A DNA stretch of 33,685 nucleotides, taken from Saprospiraceae bacterium. GTDB lineage: Bacteria > Bacteroidota > Bacteroidia > Chitinophagales > Saprospiraceae. Location: the NCBI GenBank assembly GCA_020848965.1, contig JADLHE010000113.1:1-33685 (forward strand), in the 5' to 3' direction. Position numbers and translations under genes: made by a program. Under the pieces are notes generated by a model that was given only the letters and a program-made list of their open reading frames with translations, was not told where the DNA came from and searched no databases. The stretch's first letter is position 1; the number at the start of each line of letters is the position of its first letter. This document shows, piece after piece, positions 8,070 through 16,377 of this stretch.

Positions 8070-10205
8070 TCAATCTTCTGGCAATGCGAAAGCCACATAT
8101 TTATCACCAGAGCGGGTACCCAACTTGCCTCCGCCACAGGCGATCACCACGTATTGCCGACCATTGACAGCGTAGGTAGCGGGCGTGGCATAGCCAGCTG
8201 CGGGCAGTTTGTATTCAAAAAGTTGTTTGCCCGTTTTTTTATCAAAAGCCCTGAATTTTTCATCCAAAGTGGCGGCGATAAAAAGCAGCCCGCCCGCCGT
8301 GGACACCGGGCCGCCATAGTTTTCTGAACCTGTTAAAGGACTGCCCTTCGCCGCCAAATCCGGGTACTCGCCAAAGGGCATTTTCCAAGCGATTTCCCCC
8401 GTGTTTAGGTTGATGGCGTTGAGCGTGCCCCAAGGCGGCGTGATGGCCGGGTAGCCGTCCGGGTCTTTGAACTTCACGTACCCGTCGTGGAAATAGGGAT
8501 AAGGCCAAGCCGTGCCCCCCTCAGGTTGGCGGGCCACGGCGTCTTTATTGCCCAAAACATAAGCCGCCACTGCATCCAATTCCGTGCTGGACAGTTGGGC
8601 AAACGAAGGCATGGCACCTTTGCCTTTCTGCACCAAAGCCTTCACTGCTGCCTCGTCCGACCGCTTTGCAAGGCCGTTCAGGTCGGGCGCTGAAAATACG
8701 CCACCGCCTTTGAAATCGGCCCCGTGGCAGGAGCGGCATTGCGTCGAATAAATGCCCTTACCCATATCATAAGGCTTTTGCGAAGCCGTAGCCGAATAGG
8801 GCACCAGTTTCAGCATCCAAGCCATTTCGTTGGCGTTCACGTACATCATGCCGTCGGGGTCAACGGCTGCCCCACCCCACTCTCCCCCACCGTCGTAGCC
8901 GGGAAAAAGCAGGGTGCCTTCCTCTGAGCCGGGTATGAACTGCCGCCCTTTTTGGCTTTTTTCCCAAAGGTTTTTCGCAAAAGCATGGGCTTCGGGCGTG
9001 CGCTGGGTCAGGTCTTCTTCCCGTAGCTCCTGCCTGGCAAATGGCGGCGGCTTCACGGGGATGGGCTGCGTGGGCCACGCTTGCTCACCTTTTAGTTTCG
9101 AGGGCGGCACGGGCGTTTCCTTTACTTCGTAAATGGGCTTGCCCGTCTCTCGGTCTAGCAGGAAAACATAGGACGATTTGGTAATCTGCGCCACGGCATC
9201 CACCGGTTTTCCCTCCACGTTCACAGTGACGAGGTTGGGCGGACTGGGCAGGTCTTTGTCCCATAAATCATGGCGGACGGTCTGGAAATGCCATTTGCGC
9301 TGGCCCGTGTTGGCGTCGAGGGCGAGTATGCAATTGGCAAAGAGGTTTTCGCCGGGGCGGTCGCCGCCATAAAAATCGAAAGCCGCCGAACCTGTTGGCA
9401 CAAAGACGAGGCCCCGCTTTTCGTCAAGGCTCATGCCCGCCCACGCATTGGCGCCGCCCGCACGTTGCCACGCATCGGGTGGCCAAGTTTCATGGCCAAA
9501 CTCGCCGGGTTGCGGTATCGTATGGAAAACCCATTCGACCTTGCCCGTTTTTACATTAAAAGCCCTGACGTGGCCGGGTGCCGCAAAAGTGGATTCGCTC
9601 ACCCGTGAACCCAGGATGAGCTTGTCTTTGTAAACAATGCCCGGCGTATTGGACACGATGAAAAGGCTGTCCGTATTGGGCCTATCGAGGCCGATGTGCA
9701 GGTCAACCATGCCGTTTTCGCCGAAGGACGGAACTGGTTTGCCGCTGTTGGCATCGAGGCAGTAGAGCTTGGAGCCAGCCGTGACCAGCAGCCGCTCTTC
9801 TTGCCCATCCGTCCAATAGGCAAGGCCCCGGTTCACACCCATGCCGAACTGCGCAAAGCCTTGGTCGGCAAAGGGGTCGAATTTCCAAAGTTCTTCGCCC
9901 GTGGCGGCGTTCAGCGCAAAAAACTTGAGCCGTGGCGTGCTGCCATATAGTCTGCCCTTGATAATGAGCGGGTTACATTGGATTTGCGTCCGGTTGAGGC
10001 TGTCGCCGTCCCCAGCGCTATAGGTCCAGGCCACTTCCAAATCCCCAACATTCTGGAGCTTGATTTGACGCAGTGCGGAATAGTGGTTGACGTCCAGCCC
10101 ACCGAGGTAGTGCGCCCAGTCCGTGTCCTTTACAGGTGTTTCTGCTTGTTTGCCGCAAGCGGCAATGACGACGGCAATAGCCGCAAAAAGAAAATGCTTG
10201 CCCAT
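8070..10205 (-). CDS. PQQ-dependent dehydrogenase-like lipoprotein with inserted cytochrome c domain
   Basis: I start it at the internal ATG at 10205 (ORF track: 10226). This gives a clean lipoprotein signal, MGKHFLFAAIAVVIAAC, with the lipidated Cys at residue 17, and a promoter-like box overlaps the upstream ATG. The 711-residue product has repeated quinoprotein propeller blades (AATGEELWKFDP, NVKTGKVEWVFHT, NLNTGEIAWKMPFG). A cytochrome c domain (CRSCH near residue 490, putative axial Met in GAMPSF) lies before the last blades, an arrangement known in quinoprotein glucose-dehydrogenase-like proteins. Likely role: periplasmic oxidation of a sugar or alcohol, with electrons passing to the haem. 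The substrate is unknown. It is divergent from the MFS transporter gene. Confidence 0.88.
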   Translation of the reverse strand: MGKHFLFAAIAVVIAACGKQAETPVKDTDWAHYLGGLDVNHYSALRQIKLQNVGDLEVAWTYSAGDGDSLNRTQIQCNPLIIKGRLYGSTPRLKFFALNAATGEELWKFDPFADQGFAQFGMGVNRGLAYWTDGQEERLLVTAGSKLYCLDANSGKPVPSFGENGMVDLHIGLDRPNTDSLFIVSNTPGIVYKDKLILGSRVSESTFAAPGHVRAFNVKTGKVEWVFHTIPQPGEFGHETWPPDAWQRAGGANAWAGMSLDEKRGLVFVPTGSAAFDFYGGDRPGENLFANCILALDANTGQRKWHFQTVRHDLWDKDLPSPPNLVTVNVEGKPVDAVAQITKSSYVFLLDRETGKPIYEVKETPVPPSKLKGEQAWPTQPIPVKPPPFARQELREEDLTQRTPEAHAFAKNLWEKSQKGRQFIPGSEEGTLLFPGYDGGGEWGGAAVDPDGMMYVNANEMAWMLKLVPYSATASQKPYDMGKGIYSTQCRSCHGADFKGGGVFSAPDLNGLAKRSDEAAVKALVQKGKGAMPSFAQLSSTELDAVAAYVLGNKDAVARQPEGGTAWPYPYFHDGYVKFKDPDGYPAITPPWGTLNAINLNTGEIAWKMPFGEYPDLAAKGSPLTGSENYGGPVSTAGGLLFIAATLDEKFRAFDKKTGKQLFEYKLPAAGYATPATYAVNGRQYVVIACGGGKLGTRSGDKYVAFALPED

Positions 10206-10223
10206 AGTTTGGAAAATATCGGG

Positions 10224-10252
10224 CAAGGTAAAATTTTAGCCCAAAACCCAAA
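10224..10252 (-). promoter_or_regulatory. Possible promoter of the quinoprotein gene
   Basis: On the minus strand TTTG (10252-10249), an 18-nt spacer and TACCTTG (10230-10224) approximate the Bacteroidota TTTG-N19-TAnnTTTG promoter, one T short in the -7 box. It would place transcription start just before the ATG at 10205. Confidence 0.35.
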
Positions 10253-10372
10253 CACCTGCCCGCCTCATCAACCCGAACAATTTCATTTTCTTGCAATTTC
10301 CTTTTTTAATTCCAGCCTTCGCCTTACTTTTTCGGCCATTTTCACAACTAAACGAAAAACAAACATTCAATT

Positions 10373-11887
10373 ATGTCCACTTCTCGCACTACCGACGCCC
10401 CCGATATGGGACTTTTCTGGGGCTGTTTCATCGCACTCATAGCGACTTCTTTCGGCTTCATCATACGGGCGCTCATCATCGGCGACTGGGCCACCGACTT
10501 CAACCTCACCGAGACCCAAAAGGGCGAACTCCTCGGCGTTGGCCTCTGGCCGTTTGCCATCAGTATCGTCCTTTTCAGCCTTGTGATTGACCGCATCGGC
10601 TACCGCATGGCCATGATTATCGGCCTTATCTGCCACGTGCTGAGCGCCATTATCACCATCACGGCTAAGGACTACACCATGCTTTATATCGGCACTTTTA
10701 TCTGTGCCCTCGGCAATGGCACGGTGGAGGCGTACATCAATCCCGTGGTGGGCACCATCTTCCGCAACGACAAGACCAAGTGGTTCAACATCCTCCACGC
10801 TGGCTGGCCCGGCGGCATGGTGCTGGGCGGCATCATGCTCATGATGCTGGGCACCCACGTGGGCTGGCAGGTGAAGGTCGGCCTGATTTTCATCCCGACC
10901 ATCCTCTATGCCGTGCTGCTTTGGAACAAAAAATTCCCCGTACACGAGCGGGTGGCGGCTGGCGTGAGCTACCAGGAAATGCTCAAGGAGGTAGGCATCC
11001 TCGGCGCTTTCATCATCAGTTTGATGGTGTTCAAGCAGTTGGGCGTCATCATGGGCCTCGGCAATATGGCCACTTGGGTCGTCATCATTTTGGCCACTGG
11101 CGCATTCGGGTTCTATACCAAATCATTGGGTAAGCCACTTTTCATCGTCATGTTGCTCATCATGATTCCGCTGGCCATCACCGAGCTTGGGGTGGACTCT
11201 TGGAGCGCCGACCTCATGGCAGGCGAGATGGGCAAAATGGGCATCAGCGGCGGCTGGGTGCTTATCTACACGGCCTTGTTGATGATGCTGTTGCGCTTCT
11301 TCGGAGGGCCTATCATCCATAAACTATCGCCCATCGGCTTGCTGGCCACTTGCGCAGCACTGGCAGCATTGGGCCTCTACCTCCTTTCTGGTGCCACAGG
11401 TGCCATGATTTTGCTTGCAGCCACGATTTACGCCGTCGGCAAGAGCTTCTTCTGGCCCACTTCTTTGGGCATCGTTGCGGAGCAATTCCCCAAAGGCGGC
11501 GCCCTGACGCTGAACGGCGTGGCCGCTGTGGGCATGTTGGCTGCTGGCATCGTGGGCGGGCCATTCCTCGGCAATGTGCAGGACAAGCAGGTGGACGCAC
11601 AGACCGCCGCTTATGACGCCACCAACAGCACCCAATTGCACAGTACCTACGTGACCACTGAAAAGGAGAGCTTCTTCGGCAAATACATGGGCATTGACCA
11701 AGCCAAGCTTGACGCTGCGCCCGAAACGGACAAGGCTGCGGTGGCTACGATTCAGGGAGAGGCGAAGAAATCTGCCCTGAAAACGGTGGCCATTCTGCCT
11801 GTCATCATGTTGCTCTGCTACATCGGGCTTGTCTTCTATTTCAAAGGCCGGGGCGGCTATAAGCCCGAGGTGATTGGAGGGCACTGA
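10373..11887 (+). CDS. MFS transporter
   Basis: The 504-residue product has about twelve hydrophobic segments, beginning with MGLFWGCFIALIATSFGFIIRAL. Loop 2-3 has DRIGYRMAMIIG, an MFS motif A variant. A longer hydrophilic segment (about residues 403-465, DKQVDAQTAAYD to GEAKKSALKT) lies before the last helix, unlike classical sugar MFS proteins. The substrate is unknown. Divergent orientation next to a sugar/alcohol quinoprotein suggests, but does not show, a related substrate. Its mRNA likely ends at the hairpin at 11920-11970. Confidence 0.85.
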   Translation: MSTSRTTDAPDMGLFWGCFIALIATSFGFIIRALIIGDWATDFNLTETQKGELLGVGLWPFAISIVLFSLVIDRIGYRMAMIIGLICHVLSAIITITAKDYTMLYIGTFICALGNGTVEAYINPVVGTIFRNDKTKWFNILHAGWPGGMVLGGIMLMMLGTHVGWQVKVGLIFIPTILYAVLLWNKKFPVHERVAAGVSYQEMLKEVGILGAFIISLMVFKQLGVIMGLGNMATWVVIILATGAFGFYTKSLGKPLFIVMLLIMIPLAITELGVDSWSADLMAGEMGKMGISGGWVLIYTALLMMLLRFFGGPIIHKLSPIGLLATCAALAALGLYLLSGATGAMILLAATIYAVGKSFFWPTSLGIVAEQFPKGGALTLNGVAAVGMLAAGIVGGPFLGNVQDKQVDAQTAAYDATNSTQLHSTYVTTEKESFFGKYMGIDQAKLDAAPETDKAAVATIQGEAKKSALKTVAILPVIMLLCYIGLVFYFKGRGGYKPEVIGGH

Positions 11888-11889
11888 AA

Positions 11890-11913
11890 GGATTGAAGGA
11901 TTGAAGGATTGAA
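11890..11913. repeat. Three tandem copies of GGATTGAA
   Basis: Three perfect 8-bp units start 2 nt after the MFS stop codon, followed by a partial GG. It is one example of the short-word repeats scattered through the window. Confidence 0.8.
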
Positions 11914-11919
11914 GGCTCC

Positions 11920-11970
11920 TTCAACAAAAAAAGCCGTGATGGAGAAATCCACCACGGCTTTTTTGTTGAA
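11920..11970. terminator. Bidirectional terminator between MFS and zinc-peptidase genes
   Basis: CTTCAAC, an A-run and GCCGTG(A)TGG pair with CCA(C)CACGGC, a T-run and GTTGAAG around a 6-nt loop. The A- and T-tracts make it functional in both directions for the convergent genes. Confidence 0.9.
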
Positions 11971-11982
11971 GCATTTCGCTAC

Positions 11983-12663
11983 CTAATTGCGATTTGAGTT
12001 CAAGCGGAGCAGAAGATAGACCAGCATCACCAGCGAAGACAATGCTTGGGAGACGTAGGTCATGGCGGCCCATTTGAGGGCATCCTTGGCGCCTTCGTGC
12101 TCCTCGCCACGGGCCGTGCCGCTTTCCTCCAGCCAAACCAGTGCCCGGCGGCTGGCATCAAATTCGACGGGCAGGGTGATGAAAGCGAATGCCGTTGTCA
12201 CCATGAACGCAACGATGGTAATCAACAGCAGGCTGGGGAAGCTGCCCGCCAAACCCAAGGCAAGAATCAGCAGCCATTGTTGCGCCATTGCTGCCACATT
12301 GACCACCGGCACAATTGCGGAACGCAATTTCAGCCAAGTGTAGGCATTGGCATGCTGTACGGCGTGGCCGCACTCGTGGGCCGCCACCGCTGCGGATGAA
12401 ATGCTACGGCCTTGGTAAACGTCGGGGCTGAGGTTGACGGTCTTCGTCATGGGGTTGTAGTGGTCGGACAGAAAGCCCTGCCCCATCGTGACTTTTACAT
12501 CGTTGATGCCATAGTGGCGGAGCATCTTTTCGGCCACTTCTGCGCCGCTGAGGTTGGCACGCAGGCCAAATTGCGAGTAGTGCGCAAACTTGCTTTTTAG
12601 TTTTCCGCTGATGAACATGCCAATCAAGGACATGCCAATCGTAAGCGCATAGTATATCATCAT
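11983..12663 (-). CDS. YugP-type zinc metallopeptidase, membrane-bound
   Basis: The 226-residue product starts with a hydrophobic segment (MMIYYALTIGMSLIGMFISG). It carries the zinc-binding motif AAHECGHAVQH (His96, Glu97, His100). Two or three more hydrophobic segments follow (PVVNVAAMAQQWLLILALGLAG, LLLITIVAFMVTTAFAFI, and one near the end). PVEFDASRRA supplies the likely third metal ligand region seen in this family. Length and motif order match the YugP/DUF2227-like zinc-dependent proteases. No substrate is known. It is monocistronic as far as I can see. Confidence 0.88.
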   Translation of the reverse strand: MMIYYALTIGMSLIGMFISGKLKSKFAHYSQFGLRANLSGAEVAEKMLRHYGINDVKVTMGQGFLSDHYNPMTKTVNLSPDVYQGRSISSAAVAAHECGHAVQHANAYTWLKLRSAIVPVVNVAAMAQQWLLILALGLAGSFPSLLLITIVAFMVTTAFAFITLPVEFDASRRALVWLEESGTARGEEHEGAKDALKWAAMTYVSQALSSLVMLVYLLLRLNSNRN

Positions 12664-12828
12664 TTTAGTCGAGTTTTAGTGAAGTACAAGGTTCTTGAAT
12701 CAGCTTTGAAACAGCAAAGAAAGCACGGTGTTCAGATTTTTTGATGAAAAGCCGTACCGCAATCTTTCAAGGCTACTGTTTCAACGACGAGCATATTGAC
12801 GGAACTCCAATTTGGCCGTCACATAATG

Positions 12829-12873
12829 AAAAAAGCCTCCCATCTGGCGATTGACCGAATGGGAGACCTTTTG
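12829..12873 (-). terminator. Intrinsic terminator of the DUF2911 gene
   Basis: On the minus strand TCTCCCAT pairs with ATGGGAGG across a loop of about 15-20 nt that can pair partly itself, followed by CTTTTTTCATT. It begins 26 nt after the stop of the DUF2911 gene. Confidence 0.8.
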
Positions 12874-12898
12874 ATTCAAAATTGCAAGCAACTTCGTA

Positions 12899-13759
12899 TT
12901 ACATCTTCTTTTTCCACTCTGCGATGGAATCCGTGTTCATGCGCTCGTAGTCCTTGTTCTTGGCTTCTACGGCCAATGTTTTGGACCTTTCGGCTACCGC
13001 AACGGCATCTTTGTACTTGCCGAGCGCTGCCAGCACGAGCGATTCTTGACGCAGCTTCCAGAATTTAGGCTCTTTGCCGTCCATTTCATTGGATTTGTGA
13101 ATCCAATCATAAGCCTGCTTCAGGTCTTTGCCAGCCTCGAAGTAATAGCGGCCAGCAGCGTAGAAGTCGTCGCCACTAGGGCCGGCCATCGTCTTGGTGA
13201 TAGCGGCGGTAACCACCTCGTCGGTGGTCAACTTGATGGGGAAGCTCACCCAAGTCTTTTCCCAACCAATGCCGAAAGTCAAGCCATCGTTGGTAAGGTC
13301 GCCGAGGTCAATCATGAACGACTCGATGTTCATCGGGAATGCCTCTGATTTGACCTTGAAACGGACAGCCTCTTTGGTAGCATCCCAAGTTTGCGGCACG
13401 CCCCAGTTTTCGGTGTCGGTGTAGAAAATGATTTCCCACTCCGACTGGCCGGGCACGGTGAAAAGCGAGTAGCTGCCCGCCTTGAGGTCTGTGCCACCAA
13501 TTTTCACGGGAGCGCTGAAGGTCACGATGGTGTTCTTATTAGCACCAGTGCGCCACATTTCACCGAAAGGCACCAAGCCACCGAAGATGGTGCGGCCCTT
13601 CACGCTGGGACGGCTGTACTCGACCGTCACGTCCGTCAAACCGACGTTTTGCGTGATTTTGGCCGTTGGGCTGGCAGCGGGCGTCTTGATTTGGGCAGTG
13701 GCCACGCTGAACAGGCCAAGCACCATGAAAGCTGAAAGTGTCAGGATTAGTTTTTTCAT
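12899..13759 (-). CDS. DUF2911 domain secreted protein
   Basis: The 286-residue product has a signal peptide (MKKLILTLSAFMVLGLFSVATAQ). The DUF2911 core follows: VTVEYSRPSVKGRTIFGGLVPFGEMWRTGANKNT, LKAGSYSLFTVPG, and WGVPQTWD. The C-terminal 80 residues are helical and TPR-like (YDWIHKSNEMDGKEPKFWKLRQESLVLAALGKYKDAV). DUF2911 proteins are common, usually multi-copy, in Bacteroidota. Their role is unknown, and a periplasmic location is inferred from the signal peptide. It is flanked by its own terminator. Confidence 0.9.
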   Translation of the reverse strand: MKKLILTLSAFMVLGLFSVATAQIKTPAASPTAKITQNVGLTDVTVEYSRPSVKGRTIFGGLVPFGEMWRTGANKNTIVTFSAPVKIGGTDLKAGSYSLFTVPGQSEWEIIFYTDTENWGVPQTWDATKEAVRFKVKSEAFPMNIESFMIDLGDLTNDGLTFGIGWEKTWVSFPIKLTTDEVVTAAITKTMAGPSGDDFYAAGRYYFEAGKDLKQAYDWIHKSNEMDGKEPKFWKLRQESLVLAALGKYKDAVAVAERSKTLAVEAKNKDYERMNTDSIAEWKKKM

Positions 13760-13939
13760 TAAGTTGAAGTTTAGTTTTAGACTGATTCAAAAATCGGTTG
13801 CGAAGGTATCCAAATAGCTGTCAATACAGCCATTTTGCATAGTAACCTTAACAGTTTCCTAAAACTTGAGTTGAGCAATGTGGAAAAAAAGAATTGAAAC
13901 CCTTGCTTGCGGCCCTGCCCTGCGCCGGAGTTAATTTCC

Positions 13940-13947
13940 TACCTTTG
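13940..13947 (+). promoter_or_regulatory. Possible -7 box of dnaX
   Basis: TACCTTTG is a perfect TAnnTTTG match, about 170 nt before the dnaX ATG. No good TTTG was found 19-20 nt upstream, so it is only a candidate. The rest of the 13760-14116 gap is largely taken up by a word-repeat palindrome. Confidence 0.45.
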
Positions 13948-13994
13948 TTCTTTAAGTACAAAGTTCGCCAGGTCTTGTCCCGATTCTTCGGGAT

Positions 13995-14113
13995 GGCAGT
14001 ATGCAGTCCGTTTGAAAGTTGTCTAGTCGGAGCCGAGTTGAACGGCAAGAAACTTAAAGACTGCAAACTACAAGACTGACTGCGAACTGCCAACTGTCAA
14101 ACTGCCAACTTCC
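13995..14113. repeat. Imperfect word-repeat palindrome in the dnaX leader
   Basis: The right part (14059-14113) is a run of variants of ACTGCCAACT (ACTGCAAACT, ACTGCGAACT, ACTGCCAACTGTCAA, ACTGCCAACTTCC), ending 3 nt before the dnaX ATG. The left part (13995-14029) holds roughly complementary words (GGCAGTATGCAGTCCG, GAAAGTTGTC). The same word family recurs inside dnaX and before pdxJ. Confidence 0.65.
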
Positions 14114-14116
14114 AAA

Positions 14117-15955
14117 ATGGCTTTCGTAGTATCCGCAAGAAAATACCGTCCCGTACATTTTGAGGATGTCGTTGGGCAAGCACACGTGTCGCAGACGCTG
14201 AAAAAGGCATTGCAGACCGACCACGTAGCGCATGCCTTCCTGTTCTGTGGCCCCCGTGGCGTCGGGAAGACGACCTGTGCCCGCATCCTTGCCAAGGTGC
14301 TCAACTGCCAGAACGTGACGGCCAATTTCGAGCCATGCGGCCAGTGCGAGAGCTGCCGTGCCTTCGCCGAAAACGCCTCTTTCAACATCATGGAACTCGA
14401 CGCCGCCAGCAACAACAGCGTCGAGCATATACGCACCCTCGTGGACCAGGTGCGCTTCCAACCGCAGCAGGGCAAATACAAAATCTTCATCATTGACGAG
14501 GTTCACATGCTCTCGCAAGCGGCCTTCAATGCCTTTTTGAAGACCTTGGAAGAGCCGCCGAGCTACGCCATTTTCATCCTCGCCACCACCGAGAAGCACA
14601 AAATCATCCCGACCATCCTCAGCCGCTGCCAGATTTTCGACTTCAAGCGGATACAGGTCGGCGACACGGTGGCGCATTTGCAAAAAATCTGCGACGCCGA
14701 AGGCATCGAGGCCGAGGGCGACGCCCTGCACATCATCGCCCAAAAAGCCGATGGCGCCCTGCGGGACGCACTTTCCATTTTCGATAGAATTACCAGTGCC
14801 TCCGGCAAAAAAATAACCTACGAAGACGTCATCACCAACCTGAACGTCCTCGATTACGACTACTTCTTCCGCCTCACCGACGCCCTGCTCACCGAGGATT
14901 TGCGGCAAGTGCTGCTCATCCACAATTCGGTGCTGCGCAATGGTTTCGAGGGCGACCATTTCATCAACGGCCTTGCGGAGCACCTGCGCAACCTGCTCGT
15001 GTGCAAGGACCCCGAAACGCTCCGCCTCCTCGAAGTGAGCGACAACCTGCGGGAACGCTACCGCCAACAGGCCGCCTTGGCCCCGGCTTCCTTCCTGCTC
15101 ACCGCCCTCAACCTCTGCAACGACTGCGACATCAACTACAAAATGGCCCGCCAGAAACCCCTGCACGTGGAGCTGTATTTGATAAAAATGTGCTACGCAA
15201 ACCAAGCGGTACAACTCGCAGCGGGCGGTCAGCAGCCAGCAGTTGGGGCTGAAAAAAAAACTCCTGACCTGAGCAAATCAGTGGGCAGTTCGTCAGTGGG
15301 CAGTGGGCAGTCAGTGCCTACCAATATTACTAGTTCTAATTTTAAACAGCAAGAAACAGCCCAACCGCCATCAAATGGAGCACCTGCGCCGGGTTATGCA
15401 GAGGTCGTGCCACCCCTGCCCGTCGAAACGGTCACGGTGAAAGAGCCGGCCATTGAGCCAGTTGCACCGCCACAAACTGGCCTGCTGCGCAAAACAGGCA
15501 TTCCGGGCCTTTCCGCAGTTTCATTGCAGAGCATCCACGAAGAAATTGCGGAGCAAGAAGCCAACGATGGCCCTGTGCAAGAAGCAAAGTTGACGCTCGA
15601 AGACCTGAAAGAAGCTTGGGCTGCCTATATTGATTCCCTCGACAAAGATTCGGTGAAGAACATCCTGCGGGGTGCCGACATAGACATCAACCCAGAGCAG
15701 GTGACGGTGACGGTAGGCTCTGCCCTTGCGGAAAACACCGTGCGGCAGGAAATGGGCCTGATGGAGTTCCTTCGGAAACAGCTTCATGCGCCACTGCTTG
15801 CCTTGTCCATCAAGCTAGACCCCAGCCGCTCCAATGCTGCCCCAGCCAAGCCCAAGCGCTTGACCGACAGCGAGAAATACCATGCCATGCGGGCCGTGAA
15901 CCCCTTGGTGGACGAGGTGAGGAAGCGGTTCGACCTTTCTTTGGAGAACGAATAA
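14117..15955 (+). CDS. dnaX: DNA polymerase III subunits gamma and tau
   Basis: The 612-residue product is the clamp-loader motor. It has Walker A GPRGVGKT (45-52), a zinc knuckle with Cys64, Cys74, Cys77 and Cys80, Walker B IFIIDEVHML (123-132), sensor 1 LATTE (155-159) and sensor 2 GALRDALS (213-220). Domain III ends near residue 365. A variable linker follows (about 366-490), then a tau-like C-terminal domain. The linker begins with nine consecutive A bases (15252-15260, codons GAA AAA AAA A). Slippage to ten or eight As gives a stop within a few codons, so a gamma-like product of about 383-384 residues is predicted, as with frameshifted or slipped dnaX in Escherichia coli and Thermus. The linker also contains a word repeat (SVGSSSVGSGQSV). 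The start is fixed by the conserved N-terminus. Confidence 0.97.
   Translation: MAFVVSARKYRPVHFEDVVGQAHVSQTLKKALQTDHVAHAFLFCGPRGVGKTTCARILAKVLNCQNVTANFEPCGQCESCRAFAENASFNIMELDAASNNSVEHIRTLVDQVRFQPQQGKYKIFIIDEVHMLSQAAFNAFLKTLEEPPSYAIFILATTEKHKIIPTILSRCQIFDFKRIQVGDTVAHLQKICDAEGIEAEGDALHIIAQKADGALRDALSIFDRITSASGKKITYEDVITNLNVLDYDYFFRLTDALLTEDLRQVLLIHNSVLRNGFEGDHFINGLAEHLRNLLVCKDPETLRLLEVSDNLRERYRQQAALAPASFLLTALNLCNDCDINYKMARQKPLHVELYLIKMCYANQAVQLAAGGQQPAVGAEKKTPDLSKSVGSSSVGSGQSVPTNITSSNFKQQETAQPPSNGAPAPGYAEVVPPLPVETVTVKEPAIEPVAPPQTGLLRKTGIPGLSAVSLQSIHEEIAEQEANDGPVQEAKLTLEDLKEAWAAYIDSLDKDSVKNILRGADIDINPEQVTVTVGSALAENTVRQEMGLMEFLRKQLHAPLLALSIKLDPSRSNAAPAKPKRLTDSEKYHAMRAVNPLVDEVRKRFDLSLENE
15252..15260 (+). 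promoter_or_regulatory. A9 slippery run in dnaX
   Basis: Nine As follow GCTG and precede CTCCTGACCTGAGC. With one extra A the frame reads AAC TCC TGA. With one A fewer it reads CTC CTG ACC TGA. Both give a stop immediately after the clamp-loader core. See the finding on gamma production. Confidence 0.6.
15278..15316 (+). repeat. In-frame word repeat inside dnaX
   Basis: Three copies of a CAGTGGGCAGT-like word, encoding SVGSSSVGSGQSV in the linker. The same word occurs in the palindrome before pdxJ (33424-33443). Confidence 0.65.
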
Positions 15956-16000
15956 CCCAAGCCGTTTTTGTATCCTACCTGACGCAAGCACCCTTCGGCA

Positions 16001-16031
16001 TTGACAAAGCCACCAAACAAATTTATCTTTG
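16001..16031 (+). promoter_or_regulatory. Predicted promoter of the GG-motif peptide gene
   Basis: TTG (16001-16003), a 20-nt spacer and TATCTTTG (16024-16031) fit the Bacteroidota consensus. It implies a leader of about 130 nt before the ATG at 16168. No other gene lies in that direction. Confidence 0.6.
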
Positions 16032-16167
16032 TGCTTGCGCAAAATTGCCGGAATCCCGTATATCAGAATCCTGATTTTTGGAAATTTTTGGTTTTTCATT
16101 GGCGGTTGCGCACCTTAATTTTAAGCTTGGATTATTTTACTTTTACACTTACTTAAAACTCGTAAAA

Positions 16168-16377
16168 ATGGCTTCAATGAAAAAACTCAACGACTTTATG
16201 GGCAAGGCCCTCAATCAAAAGGAAAGCACCGAGGTAAAAGGCGGCAAGGCTTATGTGCCATCCGACTCTGGCTCGGTGGGCTATATCAACTGGGATGACG
16301 TTATCATCCGCAGCAACAATTTCAATTCCACGCCTTACGAAAGCATCAAGTCAGGCTTTACCATCAAGGGAAAGTGA
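16168..16377 (+). CDS. Small peptide with GG-type leader, possible RiPP or secreted peptide precursor
   Basis: I moved the start from 16078 to the ATG at 16168, giving 69 residues. The peptide starts MASMKKLNDFMGKALNQKE, and an ATG at residue 4 gives the familiar MKKLNDF beginning. The leader ends STEVKGG at residue 26, followed by a 43-residue core (KAYVPSDSG to GFTIKGK) rich in Ser, Asn, Asp and Tyr and without cysteine. Bacteroidota have many natural-product precursors with a MKKL-type leader ending in a GG cleavage motif, matured by bacteriocin-type peptidase transporters. No modifying enzyme, radical-SAM protein or peptidase transporter is present in this window, so it would be an orphan. 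It has its own predicted promoter. It could instead be an ordinary small cytoplasmic protein. The last 27 nt overlap the opposing gene's 3' end. Confidence 0.7.
   Translation: MASMKKLNDFMGKALNQKESTEVKGGKAYVPSDSGSVGYINWDDVIIRSNNFNSTPYESIKSGFTIKGK

Noticed and set aside
14059-14113. Repeated ACTGCCAACT words as a CRISPR array
   Set aside because: There are no spacers of constant length, the words are degenerate and contiguous, and no cas genes are present.
14054-15214. 386-codon open frame on the minus strand opposite dnaX
   Set aside because: It lies entirely antisense to the well-conserved dnaX. Its protein is low-complexity (Val/Glu/Gly/His-rich) as expected from a shadow of GC-rich codons.
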